A stretch of 64,000 bases of DNA from NCBI RefSeq assembly GCF_963931295.1, contig NZ_OZ007001.1:62001-126000 (forward strand), written 5' to 3'. The first letter of the stretch is position 1; every line of letters begins with the position of its first letter. The notes under the pieces are model-generated. The model saw nothing but the letters and a program-made list of their open reading frames with translations, was not told where the DNA came from and did not search any database. The DNA comes from an uncultured Mailhella sp. (lineage in GTDB: Bacteria; Desulfobacterota; Desulfovibrionia; Desulfovibrionales; Desulfovibrionaceae). Both the position numbers and the translations under genes were made by a program. Shown here piece by piece: positions 1 through 8,669 of this stretch.

Positions 1-613
1 GATCCCCATACCGGGCCACCCGGCCCGCCGTCACGTCTTCCGCCACCTTGGGCGTCCACGATCCGGGATCGTCCGCCACGTGAAGAAGCACGGCGTCCCG
101 TTCCGGGAGCGCGTTGCCGAGGTAGCTCACCATGACGCGGAAAATGTCCAGCTTGTCGCTGTCGCGCACAATGTCGGTGACGAAACGCGCCGCCGGATCC
201 AGCATGGGAGACAGGGCGTAACGATTGTGCAGCAGCACGGCGCACTGCGCAAGCCCCCGCACTCTGGCGGATTCCTCACGCAGGAAACGCCCGTCGCGCA
301 TGGTCTGAAAGCTCAGCACGGCATGATTGACGGACTTTGCATCCAGAAACGTGCGGTAACGGCGAAACTGCGGGAAGCGCCCGCAGTCGTGGTAGAGCGC
401 CGCCAGCACAGCCGCGCGACAGGCTCCGGCGTCTTCGCTCCACTGCCGTTCCACTTCATCTTCGGGCAGGGAGTCAACAATGCGCTCGGCGTGCTCCACA
501 ACGCGAAACGTGTGCTCCACCTTCAAACGCAGCGGGGCCGCGTCGGGCACGTCTCGAAAGCCTTCCACATAGTCAAGAAAACGCTTCCGGTATGCGGAAA
601 GCTCAATCTCCAT
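1..613 (-). CDS. HD-domain phosphohydrolase, partial (C-terminus beyond left edge)
   Basis: The gene reads leftward from an ATG at 613 and stays open for about 204 codons to the window edge, so the C-terminus is missing. A first histidine lies in HTFRVVEHAERI, and an HDCGRFPQF motif about 50 residues later supplies the HD pair. A later DSDKLD stretch fits the final metal-binding Asp of HD hydrolases. HD proteins are metal-dependent phosphohydrolases acting on nucleotides or phosphate esters, but the substrate cannot be read here. Its start overlaps the last 11 bases of the small upstream gene at 603-833, which suggests translational coupling. No membrane segment or signal peptide is seen, so a cytoplasmic location is inferred. 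Confidence 0.75.
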   Translation of the reverse strand, partial: MEIELSAYRKRFLDYVEGFRDVPDAAPLRLKVEHTFRVVEHAERIVDSLPEDEVERQWSEDAGACRAAVLAALYHDCGRFPQFRRYRTFLDAKSVNHAVLSFQTMRDGRFLREESARVRGLAQCAVLLHNRYALSPMLDPAARFVTDIVRDSDKLDIFRVMVSYLGNALPERDAVLLHVADDPGSWTPKVAEDVTAGRVARYGD

Positions 614-833
614 CTTGTTCTCCCCTCTTCTGCCATTCCTTCAGGCGGCGTTCCCGCTCCTCGGCTTCCTTCAGGCGTATGCGCTTGTTGCTTTCATCCC
701 ATTTCGGATCGCGAAAAAAGCCTCGCGGTCCGTACAGCGACCGCAGCAGAATAATCACCGCGGCGGAAACAAGCACCATGATGAACACGCCGCCGAACGT
801 GCCGGTAAACAGTTCTTCAAGAATTTCGGACAA
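603..833 (-). CDS. Small single-span membrane protein, TTG start
   Basis: This is a 76-aa protein. I chose the TTG at 833 because a perfect AAGGAG lies 6 bases upstream (840-845). A later in-frame ATG would remove the N-terminal 19 residues and has no good ribosome site. The sequence shows a short amphipathic start, one hydrophobic segment around residues 16-33 (VFIMVLVSAAVIILL), then a strongly charged tail rich in Arg, Glu and Lys (about residues 45-76) that is probably a cytoplasmic helix. It is coupled to the HD-domain gene by an 11-base overlap. No family is recognised. It may anchor or regulate the HD protein at the membrane, which is an inference from the overlap only. Confidence 0.6.
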   Translation of the reverse strand: MSEILEELFTGTFGGVFIMVLVSAAVIILLRSLYGPRGFFRDPKWDESNKRIRLKEAEERERRLKEWQKRGEQDGD

Positions 834-845
834 GAAACGCTCCTT

Positions 846-1506
846 CGCAAAATTTTTCCGATAGTACCCTCTGGCAGGCCCGGGCGCAAGAGCGCGGAAC
901 CTCACGCCTCCGACCTGCGCGGGGCAGGCCCGCGTCAGACCGACAAGGAGCAAAAATCCGAAAGTCCGTGACTCGGCGCTGCGCTCCGGCGTCAGCCCTT
1001 CCCGCCGCGCAAAGACCAGCGCCGAAGTCCCCCCGCCGCTTCCGCCTGAGGGTGAGCAACGCGCGCAAGGCATTTTTTCAGATGACGGCCTCAGTACTGG
1101 AAGACGGCGGGAGCGCCGACGCACTCTGCTGCGGCATCTCCGGCGGTCATGCTTCCCAAAAGGAAAACAGACTATCGGCATGATCAGGGACGAGCGCCGA
1201 AGCCGTTCCCGTCCACGACCCGCGGCGGCATCCCTTTTCCCAGACTTTCGGAAAGCCCTCCCCCGCCATTGACGCCTTACCGTTTAGACGGTAACGGTAT
1301 CGTCATCATCCGCTCACGCTTCTTTCGGAACCGCGCCGCGCTTGGATGCGCTTCGACCATCCCGCGCCGCACAACCCGGCTGGCGTTTTCCGCCTCCTCT
1401 TTTCGCGCAGATTCCGAAGAAGCCCTCATCCGCATTTCGGAACATGGCGGATCCCTTGCTTTTTCAAGCAGACGAACATCAACCCCCTGTGTGTGGAGTC
1501 AGCCTG
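846..1506. other. Gene-free stretch upstream of dnaE
   Basis: About 660 bases lie between the leftward small membrane gene and dnaE. Both strands carry only low-complexity Ala/Arg-rich open frames with no ribosome sites or recognisable protein. A perfect inverted repeat (listed separately at 1277-1294) is the one structured element seen. The stretch should hold the divergent promoters. Confidence 0.5.
1269..1297 (+). promoter_or_regulatory. Inverted repeat within a weak promoter candidate
   Basis: TTACCGT (1277-1283) and ACGGTAA (1288-1294) form a perfect 7-bp inverted repeat with a 4-base centre. It sits in the spacer between TTGACG (1269-1274) and TAACGG (1292-1297), a 17-base spacing. The -10 match is poor, so the promoter is tentative. 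A repressor site overlapping a promoter for dnaE is possible. Confidence 0.25.
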
Positions 1507-4500
1507 ATGGCCTTCGTTCACTTACATTGCCATACCGAATTCAGCCTCCTCGACGGCGCCATCCGGGTCGCCGATCTGGCGCAGAAGGCCAAGGCGCTCG
1601 GCATGCCCGCGGCCGCCATTACCGATCACGGCAACCTTTTCGGCACCGCCTATTTTTATTCCGCCTGCAAGGACGTGGGCATTCCGCCCATCATCGGCTG
1701 CGAAGTCTATGTCACCCGCGATCACACCGACAAGACATCCGACTTCGCCAGAGTGCGGCATCACCTCATTCTTCTGGCGCAGAATCCCGTCGGCTACCGC
1801 AACCTCATGCATCTGGTGAGCCGCAGCTGGCTCGACGGCTTTCACTACAAGCCGCGCATCGACAAAAAAATGCTTCACGGCTGCACCGACGGCCTGGTGG
1901 CGCTTTCGGCCTGTGTGGCCGGCGAGCTGCCCCGCACACTTCTCGGGCAGAACAAGCTCATCACGGGCGGCGGCACCTTCGACGACGCCATTGCCATAGC
2001 CAAGGAATACGCCGCGCTTTTTCCCGACCGCTTCTATCTGGAAGTGCAGGCCAACAGCCTGCCGGAACAGGCGCTCGTGAACCAGCGCATTCTTGAGCTT
2101 TCCGACGCCACCAATCTCCCCCTCGTGGCCACCAACGACTGCCACTATCTCAACGCCGACGACGTGGAAGCCCACGACATTCTGCTCTGCATTCAGACGC
2201 AGGCCAAGGTGGACGATCCCAAGCGCTTCCGCTTCGAGGCGCGCGATCTCTACTACAAGTCCGAAGAGGAAATGCTCGCCGGTCTCGACGGCGTTCCGCG
2301 CGACGCCATGGAAAACACGCTCAAGATCGCGGATCAATGCTGCCATCTTGAAATCCAGCTCCATGCGCCGCCCTATCACTTCCCCGTGTACGACCTGCCC
2401 GAAGGCATGACCCTGGCCAGCGAATTCTGCCGCATGGCCCGCGAAGGCCTGGAAAAACGTCTGGAAAAGCATCCGCACCGGGACACCATCAATCCGCAGG
2501 AGTACCGCGACAGACTCGAAATGGAGCTCAAGGTCATCTGCGACATGGGCTTCCCCGGCTATTTCCTCATCGTGCAGGACTACATCAACTGGGCCAAGAA
2601 CAACGGCATTCCCGTGGGCCCCGGCCGCGGTTCGGCCGCAGGTTCCGTGGCGGCGTGGGCTCTGCGCATCACGTCCATCGATCCTCTGCCCAACAAGCTG
2701 TTCTTTGAACGCTTCCTCAACGTCGAACGCGTCAGCATGCCCGATATCGACGTTGACTTCTGCGAAGATAGGCGCCTTGAGGTGCTCGACTACGTTACGA
2801 GAAAGTACGGCAAGGACAAGGTGTCGCAGATTGCGGCCTTCGGTAAAATGAAGGCCAAGGCCGTGGTCAAGGACGTGGGCCGCGCCATGGGCATTCCGTT
2901 CAACGAGACGACGCGCATCGCAAAAATGATTCCCGCCGATCTCAAGATGACGCTGCAGAAGGCCCTCGACACGGTTCCCGAACTCGCGGAGGAATACAAG
3001 ACCAAGCCGGAAGTTCGGAAGCTCATCGACATTTCCAAGCGTCTGGAAGGCCTCACGCGCCACGCCTCCACCCATGCGGCCGGCGTGGTGGTGTCCGACA
3101 AGCCCATGGAGGAATATCTCCCCCTCTTTGCCGGACGCAAGGGCGAACAGATTGCCGCGTTCGACATGAAGTTCGTGGAAAAGGTGGGCCTTGTGAAGTT
3201 CGACTTCCTCGGCCTGCGCACCATGACCGTGATTTCCAACGCGGTGAAGAACATCGTGCGCCAGGGCAAGGAAGCCCCGGACATGGAAAACCTTTCCACG
3301 GACGACCCCAACGTCTATGACCTGCTCTCCCGCGGCGACACCGACGGCGTGTTCCAGCTGGAAAGCACGGGCATGCGCAAATACCTGCGCATGCTCAAGC
3401 CCTCGGGCTTTGAAGACCTTGTGGCTATGCTGGCCCTGTACCGTCCCGGACCGCTCAACTCCGGCATGGTGGATGAATTCATCAAGCGCAAGCACGGCGA
3501 AATCGAGGTTTCCTACCCGCTTCCCGAGCTGGAATCCTGCCTGAAAGACACCTACGGAGTCATCGTCTATCAGGAACAGGTCATGCAGATCGCGCAGATC
3601 ACCGCCAAGTACACCCTCGGCGGCGCCGACCTGCTGCGCCGCGCCATGGGCAAGAAGAAAGCCGAGGAAATGGCCAAGCAGCGCAACATCTTCCTCAAAG
3701 GCGCTTCCGAACGCGGCGTGGCCAAGGAAACGGCCAACGAAATCTTCGACCTCATGGAAAAATTCGCGGAATACGGCTTCAACAAGGCCCATTCCGCGGC
3801 CTACGCCTACATCACCTACGGCACGGCATACCTGAAGTACTACTTTAAGGTTGAGTTCATGGCCGCGCTGCTTTCTTCGGAAATCGGCAACCAGGACAAG
3901 ATTCTCAGCTACATTGCAGCCTGCCGCGACATGAACATCGACGTGCTGCCGCCCAACGTGCAGATCAGTCTGCGTTCCTTCACTCCCAGCGGCGATTCCA
4001 TCGTGTACGGTCTCGGCGGCGTGAAGAACGTGGGCGACGAAGCCATCAATGAAATCGTGCGCTCGCGCGAGGAGGACGGCCCGTACAAGTCCCTGCTCGA
4101 TCTCTGCACCCGCGTCAATCTGCGCAAGGTGACCAAGCGCGTGCTCGAAAGCCTCATCAAGGGCGGCGCGTGCGACTGCTTCGGCGTCAGCCGGGCGGGC
4201 ATGCTGGCCAGCCTCGACACCGTGGTGGCCCGGGCCCAGAAAAAGCAGAAGGAAAAGAATTCCGCGCAGATATCGCTTCTGGCCTTTTCGCCTTCCGTGG
4301 AAGCTGCGCCCATGCCCGGCATCGGATTCCCCTGCGAGGAACAGGACACCCCCGAGTGGGAAGACGATCAGAAGCTCGCCTTTGAAAAAGATTCGCTCGG
4401 CTTCTATCTCACCAGTCATCCGCTTCAGCCCTTCCGCCGCGACATGCAGCGACTCGGCCTGCTCACGCTGGAGGAAATCAGCGAGCTCGGCAAGGGCGCG

Positions 4501-5037
4501 GTGAAAACCGGCGTTCTGGTCACCAGCGTCAAGGAATTCATCACCCGCAAGGGCGACAAGATGGCCTTCGTGCAGGTGGAAGACCTCACAGGTCACGCCG
4601 AGGTCACCATTTTCCCCAAAACCTATGCCACCATCAAGGACACCCTGCACGGCGACCGGCCGCTCATTGAGCTCGTCGGCACCGTGGATGCCAAGGACGA
4701 CGACGATTTCGGCGACGACGAGGAAAACGACGAAAACACCGTCAAGGAAATCAAGCTGCTGTGCGACTCCGCAAGGCCGCTGCTCGAAGCCTGCATGAGC
4801 AGCGATCAGCCCGTGGTGATCCCCTATCCCGTGACGTGTACGGGAGACGCCGACATCGAGGAATTCAAGGCCATTCTGGAAAAGCACAAGGGCACGTCGT
4901 CGGTGCAGATTCAGTTCGAGCTGAACAACCGCAACTGCCTCATGGAGCTGGGTCCGCGCTGGAGAGTGCAGGCCAGCCCGCAGCTCAACAAGGACATGGA
5001 CGCCTGGGCCAAGGCGCGCCTTGCGCTGCGGCAGTAA
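1507..5037 (+). CDS. dnaE: DNA polymerase III subunit alpha
   Basis: This is the catalytic alpha subunit of the replicative DNA polymerase III, 1176 aa, the normal length for bacterial DnaE. The start at 1507 begins MAFVHLHCHTEFSLLDG, the standard opening of the PHP domain (about residues 1-230), with GGAG 9 bases upstream; the reading frame stays open further upstream but that part is not conserved. The polymerase active site shows PDIDVDF at residues 412-418, carrying catalytic aspartates. The thumb, finger and tandem HhH regions follow, and an OB-fold starts near residue 999 (GVLVTSVKEFITRKGDKMAF). The acidic linker DAKDDDDFGDDEEND late in the protein is a local peculiarity. It stands alone and is followed after 85 bases by queD. 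The product acts in the cytoplasm at the replication fork. Confidence 0.97.
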   Translation: MAFVHLHCHTEFSLLDGAIRVADLAQKAKALGMPAAAITDHGNLFGTAYFYSACKDVGIPPIIGCEVYVTRDHTDKTSDFARVRHHLILLAQNPVGYRNLMHLVSRSWLDGFHYKPRIDKKMLHGCTDGLVALSACVAGELPRTLLGQNKLITGGGTFDDAIAIAKEYAALFPDRFYLEVQANSLPEQALVNQRILELSDATNLPLVATNDCHYLNADDVEAHDILLCIQTQAKVDDPKRFRFEARDLYYKSEEEMLAGLDGVPRDAMENTLKIADQCCHLEIQLHAPPYHFPVYDLPEGMTLASEFCRMAREGLEKRLEKHPHRDTINPQEYRDRLEMELKVICDMGFPGYFLIVQDYINWAKNNGIPVGPGRGSAAGSVAAWALRITSIDPLPNKLFFERFLNVERVSMPDIDVDFCEDRRLEVLDYVTRKYGKDKVSQIAAFGKMKAKAVVKDVGRAMGIPFNETTRIAKMIPADLKMTLQKALDTVPELAEEYKTKPEVRKLIDISKRLEGLTRHASTHAAGVVVSDKPMEEYLPLFAGRKGEQIAAFDMKFVEKVGLVKFDFLGLRTMTVISNAVKNIVRQGKEAPDMENLSTDDPNVYDLLSRGDTDGVFQLESTGMRKYLRMLKPSGFEDLVAMLALYRPGPLNSGMVDEFIKRKHGEIEVSYPLPELESCLKDTYGVIVYQEQVMQIAQITAKYTLGGADLLRRAMGKKKAEEMAKQRNIFLKGASERGVAKETANEIFDLMEKFAEYGFNKAHSAAYAYITYGTAYLKYYFKVEFMAALLSSEIGNQDKILSYIAACRDMNIDVLPPNVQISLRSFTPSGDSIVYGLGGVKNVGDEAINEIVRSREEDGPYKSLLDLCTRVNLRKVTKRVLESLIKGGACDCFGVSRAGMLASLDTVVARAQKKQKEKNSAQISLLAFSPSVEAAPMPGIGFPCEEQDTPEWEDDQKLAFEKDSLGFYLTSHPLQPFRRDMQRLGLLTLEEISELGKGAVKTGVLVTSVKEFITRKGDKMAFVQVEDLTGHAEVTIFPKTYATIKDTLHGDRPLIELVGTVDAKDDDDFGDDEENDENTVKEIKLLCDSARPLLEACMSSDQPVVIPYPVTCTGDADIEEFKAILEKHKGTSSVQIQFELNNRNCLMELGPRWRVQASPQLNKDMDAWAKARLALRQ

Positions 5038-5122
5038 CAAAACCTTTTGCGCGCCGGCCCCGATTCCCGCAGGAATCAGGAAAACCGGCGCATCGTTTTT
5101 GCATGCGAAACAAGGAGACAGC

Positions 5123-5515
5123 ATGAGCAGATCGGTATGGCGGCTGACCATTCGCGGCGATTTCGCCGCCGCCCACGCCCTGCGGCACTATCAGGGCAAA
5201 TGCGAAGCCCTGCACGGACACAACTATCTGGTGGAAATGGTGGTGGAAGGCGAAACCCTCACGCCCGACACCGAACTCGTGGCCGACTTTTCCGCGCTCA
5301 AGAAGGAACTCAGGGCGGAACTTGCCGCCATCGATCATGTGTACCTCAACGAGCTGCCGCCCTTCGACGTCATCAATCCCTCGTCGGAGAATCTGGCCCG
5401 CTATCTGTACGCCAGAATGAAGGAACGTCTGGCCTCCATGCCTGTGCGCATGTACAGCATGACGGTGGGCGAAACGCCCATTCAGTCTGCCACCTACATG
5501 GAACTCGAAGACTGA
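5123..5515 (+). CDS. queD: 6-carboxy-5,6,7,8-tetrahydropterin synthase family protein (QueD)
   Basis: This 130-aa protein belongs to the PTPS/QueD family, which in bacteria converts dihydroneopterin triphosphate to 6-carboxytetrahydropterin for queuosine and other deazapurines. The zinc-binding histidines are visible as AAHAL near residue 17 and LHGHNY near residues 30-35, with the catalytic Cys just before (KCEALHG). A C-terminal GETPIQSATY resembles the substrate-binding end of the family. The start ATG at 5123 follows CAAGGAG by 5-6 bases. Its stop TGA shares one base with the ATG of the next gene, so the two are translationally coupled. No other queuosine genes are in the window. Confidence 0.9.
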   Translation: MSRSVWRLTIRGDFAAAHALRHYQGKCEALHGHNYLVEMVVEGETLTPDTELVADFSALKKELRAELAAIDHVYLNELPPFDVINPSSENLARYLYARMKERLASMPVRMYSMTVGETPIQSATYMELED

Positions 5516-6015
5516 TGCCGCGCTCTCCCGCCCTTGCCGCGGCAACACGGCTTGCGGGACGGGCCCTGCCTCTCATGGAGGAGTGGGCCCTCGCCGCAGG
5601 AGCCGAGGCGCTGATCAACGCCGGCCCGGTGTTTCTCCCCCCGGGCGGCCGTCTTCCGAGGCTTCATCCCATGCAGAAAAACGCGCCGCTTCCGCCTCGA
5701 AGCTCGACGGCGGCCGTCTGCTGCTTTGCCCTGACCATGCCGCCCGCGGAGGATCTCGACGTATGGTTTCTTTCGCTCGCCAAGCAGGCCGGACACACGC
5801 TGATCTTTGACTTCAAAATGCCCGAACGGAATCTCGACTATCCCGGAGCGCTGCTGTTTTCCCCTCTGCGACGTCGCCTTTCCTGCGGGCGTCACGTTCC
5901 CGCAGGAGGGCTGGAAGCACTGCTCTATCGCCATCGGGACCAGTGCCGCGTGCTTCAACGCCGCACGCTCGGCGCAAGCGCGCTCTGCCTCGTGCTGGTG
6001 CAGAACCGCGACTGA
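5515..6015 (+). CDS. Uncharacterised protein resembling the C-terminal half of a class I methyltransferase
   Basis: This 166-aa protein has its ATG overlapping the queD stop (TGATG at 5513-5517). The second half carries a stretch like the late strands of SAM-dependent methyltransferases: GHTLIFDFKMPERNLDYPG (about residues 95-113), then GGLEALLYR and a final strand LGASALCLVLVQ. The N-terminal half has no GxGxG SAM-binding loop and is rich in Pro, Ala and Arg. It therefore looks like a diverged or degenerate methyltransferase. It may be inactive or may serve as a partner of QueD. The family assignment is an impression from residue pattern and not a firm identification. Confidence 0.5.
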   Translation: MPRSPALAAATRLAGRALPLMEEWALAAGAEALINAGPVFLPPGGRLPRLHPMQKNAPLPPRSSTAAVCCFALTMPPAEDLDVWFLSLAKQAGHTLIFDFKMPERNLDYPGALLFSPLRRRLSCGRHVPAGGLEALLYRHRDQCRVLQRRTLGASALCLVLVQNRD

Positions 6016-6384
6016 CGCCGCTGCCGTTTCAGGGCTTTTGACTTCTCTCAGACAAACGCGCGTAAGGGCACGTCGGCGCAACGCTTCGGCTCTCTATTTT
6101 CATGAGAGCGAAACGCGCCACCGTCGCGCTTCAACATGATAAAAGAAATGAAGCTGCTGCCGTCGCGCTTTCTCTTCGACGGCGACGGCGCAGCCCACAA
6201 CACAAACCGGTCGACGCAATCCACACACCGGCAACAATGCCTGTGCGCCCGACCGGTTTTCTCCACAGAAGCGTCAACGCCACAGTCACCGGGAATGCGC
6301 TTTGTCGGATGGCATGATTTTGCCGCAGGCGCGGCGGCCCGGCTGCGAAAGCGGAACCGCCACGCGCCGCCGGAACAAGCTCCG
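6016..6384. other. Gene-free stretch between convergent genes
   Basis: Around 370 bases separate the rightward queD-linked gene from the leftward 117-aa gene. I see no RNA gene, no convincing hairpin with a T-tract, and no open frame with a ribosome site. The segment CCGTCGCGCTT occurs twice (near 6121 and 6160). Nothing else is distinctive. Confidence 0.4.
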
Positions 6385-6738
6385 CTATTTGCGGGGCAGT
6401 TCCATGGACGCTCCCTGCTCCACGGCGGGCGAAGGCTGCTCCGGCTCCGTCTTGTCGGAAGGCATGCCCATGAGCGCTCCGAGCTGTCCCTTGAAAATAA
6501 TGTGCGTGGCGGTTTCATCCGCCAGCTCTCCGAGATCCATGAGCTTTTCCAGAAATTCCAGAATTTCGCCCCGGCGCTCTTCCACCGACCACTTGAAATC
6601 TTCCTCAAGGTTGCCGGATTTCAGATATTCTTCCAGTTCGGCGATGTATTTGGCATTGAGCATGGCCATCTGCAGACTCCAGTATGTTGCGCCCTGAGGC
6701 GTGAAGAAAAAACGGAACCGCGCGTTTTTCCGCGTCAT
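6385..6738 (-). CDS. Hypothetical protein coupled to an AI-2E-type permease
   Basis: This 117-aa cytoplasmic-looking protein is of unknown function. The start ATG (6738-6736) overlaps the TGA of the upstream permease gene as ATGA, so it is probably translated by coupling. The N-terminus is basic (MTRKNARFRFFF), the middle is a charged helical stretch (about residues 28-70) rich in Glu, Leu and Lys, and the C-terminus is a Pro/Glu-rich tail. No motif is recognised. Conservation of the pair in related genomes would suggest a role in regulating the permease, but that is inference. Confidence 0.6.
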   Translation of the reverse strand: MTRKNARFRFFFTPQGATYWSLQMAMLNAKYIAELEEYLKSGNLEEDFKWSVEERRGEILEFLEKLMDLGELADETATHIIFKGQLGALMGMPSDKTEPEQPSPAVEQGASMELPRK

Positions 6739-7769
6739 ATTCCGTTGTGCTTTCGGGAAATAAGTTCGCTCTCCACCATGGCCTGACGGGCCAGGGCCAC
6801 CATCACCGGGCCGGCAATGATGCCCACCGCGCCGAATACCGCCAGACTGCACACGATGGAGAGAAGCAGCACCACCATGGAAACTTCAATGCCCGTCTTG
6901 AGAAAGTACGGCCGCAGAAGGTTGTCTGAGCCGGAAACCACAATGCTGCCCCAGGCCAGCAGCATCAGCGCCGAAGCCAGCGACTGCGTGGCCCACAAAT
7001 ACACGGTGATGGGCAGCCACACGATGGCCGTGCCCGCCAGCGGAATCACCGCCGAAAACACGGCCAGCAGTCCCCAGAACGCGGGATCGGGCACGTCGAG
7101 AAGGCGCAGGCCGATGCCCGTGAGCGTGCCCTGAATGATGGGCACGAACACGATGCTGATGAACACGGAACGACTGGCGTTGTGCAGCACGGCAACAAAG
7201 CGATCCACCATGTCGTCACGCTGGGGCAGCACCTGGAGCACCACCCGGCGTATGGCCGGGGCGTACACGACGATGAGGCAGGTGAACACCATGAAAAGAC
7301 ACACCGACCACACCATGCCCATGGTGTCGCCGGCAAGATTCAGGCCCTTGGAAAGCACGTTCTTGATGACGGCGTTGACCACGGCATTGAAGTCGCTCTC
7401 CAGTTTATCTAGGTATTCCGTAGCGTTGGGAACATTTTCCACAAAGAATCGGTACGCCTCGCCCACGTGATAGGATATGGCCGGTGGTATGGGATGCCCG
7501 TTCTGCCACCAGGCGCTGAGACGACGCGCGCCTTCGAGCGCCTGCGGCACCACCATGACTATCACTATGGTGATGGGCGTGGCGACGCATATCACCAGGC
7601 CGACGGAAAAAAGGGCGATGGCCGATGTTTTGGCCATTCTCGCGCGCAGCCAGCGATAGATGGGCAGCGTAAGCGCCGCTGCAACGGCCGCAATGAACAC
7701 GCTCGTGAGATACGACGAAAGCAGCGTAAACCATAAAACAATAGCAACAACAGCCAGACAGCGGGCCAT
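6735..7769 (-). CDS. AI-2E family transporter
   Basis: A 344-aa polytopic inner-membrane protein with the layout of the AI-2E/YdiK/PerM permease family: paired hydrophobic segments at the N-terminus (VVAIVLWFTLL, then SVFIAAVAAALTLPIY), a soluble loop of about 80 residues (LSAWWQNGHP to NVLSKGL), and a C-terminal block of five to six membrane spans. The conserved block PDPAFWGLLAVFSAVIPLAGT is typical of the family. Members export small molecules or ions; the name AI-2E reflects only one member, so the substrate is open. GGAGGA lies 3-4 bases before the ATG. It is divergent from the TetR gene at 8063, with a palindrome between them. Confidence 0.85.
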   Translation of the reverse strand: MARCLAVVAIVLWFTLLSSYLTSVFIAAVAAALTLPIYRWLRARMAKTSAIALFSVGLVICVATPITIVIVMVVPQALEGARRLSAWWQNGHPIPPAISYHVGEAYRFFVENVPNATEYLDKLESDFNAVVNAVIKNVLSKGLNLAGDTMGMVWSVCLFMVFTCLIVVYAPAIRRVVLQVLPQRDDMVDRFVAVLHNASRSVFISIVFVPIIQGTLTGIGLRLLDVPDPAFWGLLAVFSAVIPLAGTAIVWLPITVYLWATQSLASALMLLAWGSIVVSGSDNLLRPYFLKTGIEVSMVVLLLSIVCSLAVFGAVGIIAGPVMVALARQAMVESELISRKHNGI

Positions 7770-7869
7770 GAGTCCTCCATAGCGGGCACCGGAGAGGTTC
7801 CGACATCTCTCCGAGAATACTGGGGAACGCGCACGATGTCCAGTTGTCCGCGCTTATTCTCCGTCGATG

Positions 7870-7885
7870 TTGTTTGAGCAAACAA
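7870..7885. promoter_or_regulatory. 16-bp palindrome, candidate TetR operator
   Basis: TTGTTTG-AG-CAAACAA is a perfect palindrome with 7-bp arms and a 2-base centre, in the 293-base gap between the divergent permease and TetR genes. Its size fits a TetR-family operator. A second imperfect repeat (TTGCCTTTAT ... ATAAGGCAA, 7891-7916) lies just downstream. Binding is inferred from position only. Confidence 0.45.
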
Positions 7886-8062
7886 ACGACTTGCCTTTAT
7901 CGCTGCAATAAGGCAAACCTGAAGCCGTCAGAAACGTTCTCCGATCGCGTTCTTTCAGGAATCAGGCACAAGGGAGCCTGTCCGGAGACATTCCCTTTTT
8001 CATGGCCGAGGTCTTCCCGGACCGAGGCGTACCGTCCCAGCCGGACAACAGCAATAAGGAAC

Positions 8063-8668
8063 ATGAAAAGCGTCACTAAAAAGGAAGCCCTTCTGCAGGC
8101 AGCCAAGGAACTTTTCGGCGAGTACGGCTTTGCCGAAACCACGTTCAAAAAAATTTCCGACAGGGCGGGAGTCGCGCTGGGCCTTCTCACCCATCATTAC
8201 GGCAACAAGGAAAAGCTGTTCTTTGCCGCGGGTATGGACGTACTGGAACATTTTCTGAGCGTACTGCGTTCCGCCACGGAAGGCGCGCCCGACGGCCTTA
8301 CCGGCGTGCTCTGCTTCTGCCGTGCCTATCTTGAATTTTCCGTCGATCCGCACACCAACTGGCTTGTGCTCGTGCGCTGCTCTCCCTACAGCGACATGAA
8401 GGCCAGCGACGATCGGGAAATCATGCTCCGCAAATTTGCGGAAGTGCATCATCTTCTCGAAATCCAGCTTCAGCGCGGCGTTGCCGACGGTACGATCACC
8501 ACGCTCACGCCCTCCAGCACGGCGCAGGTCATCGTGGGCCTCATGGTCGGCGCGAACCGCACGCGCGTGCTCACGCCCTACACCTACGGCTCTTCCGAGA
8601 ACTTCTACACCGAAACCCTTTCCTTCGTCGAACGCGCCATCACCAGCGGAAAACCCAGGACAGCATAA
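8063..8668 (+). CDS. TetR/AcrR family transcriptional regulator
   Basis: A 201-aa regulator with an N-terminal TetR helix-turn-helix (about residues 8-55): LLQAAKELFGEYGFAETT, then ISDRAGVALGLLTHHYGNKEKLF. The rest is the all-helical ligand-binding and dimerisation domain, whose ligand cannot be predicted. The start at 8063 is the first plausible ATG in frame; AAGGA is unusually close to it (2 bases). The uppP gene begins one base after its stop codon, so the two are co-transcribed, and the AI-2E-type permease is divergent. By the usual TetR layout it probably represses its own operon and perhaps the permease. Confidence 0.9.
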   Translation: MKSVTKKEALLQAAKELFGEYGFAETTFKKISDRAGVALGLLTHHYGNKEKLFFAAGMDVLEHFLSVLRSATEGAPDGLTGVLCFCRAYLEFSVDPHTNWLVLVRCSPYSDMKASDDREIMLRKFAEVHHLLEIQLQRGVADGTITTLTPSSTAQVIVGLMVGANRTRVLTPYTYGSSENFYTETLSFVERAITSGKPRTA

Positions 8669-8669
8669 C

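Noticed and set aside
1522..5151. 1209-codon open frame on the minus strand
   Set aside because: It lies opposite dnaE, is His/Val/Glu/Ala-rich as expected from the complement of GC-rich codons, and has no ribosome site or family pattern.
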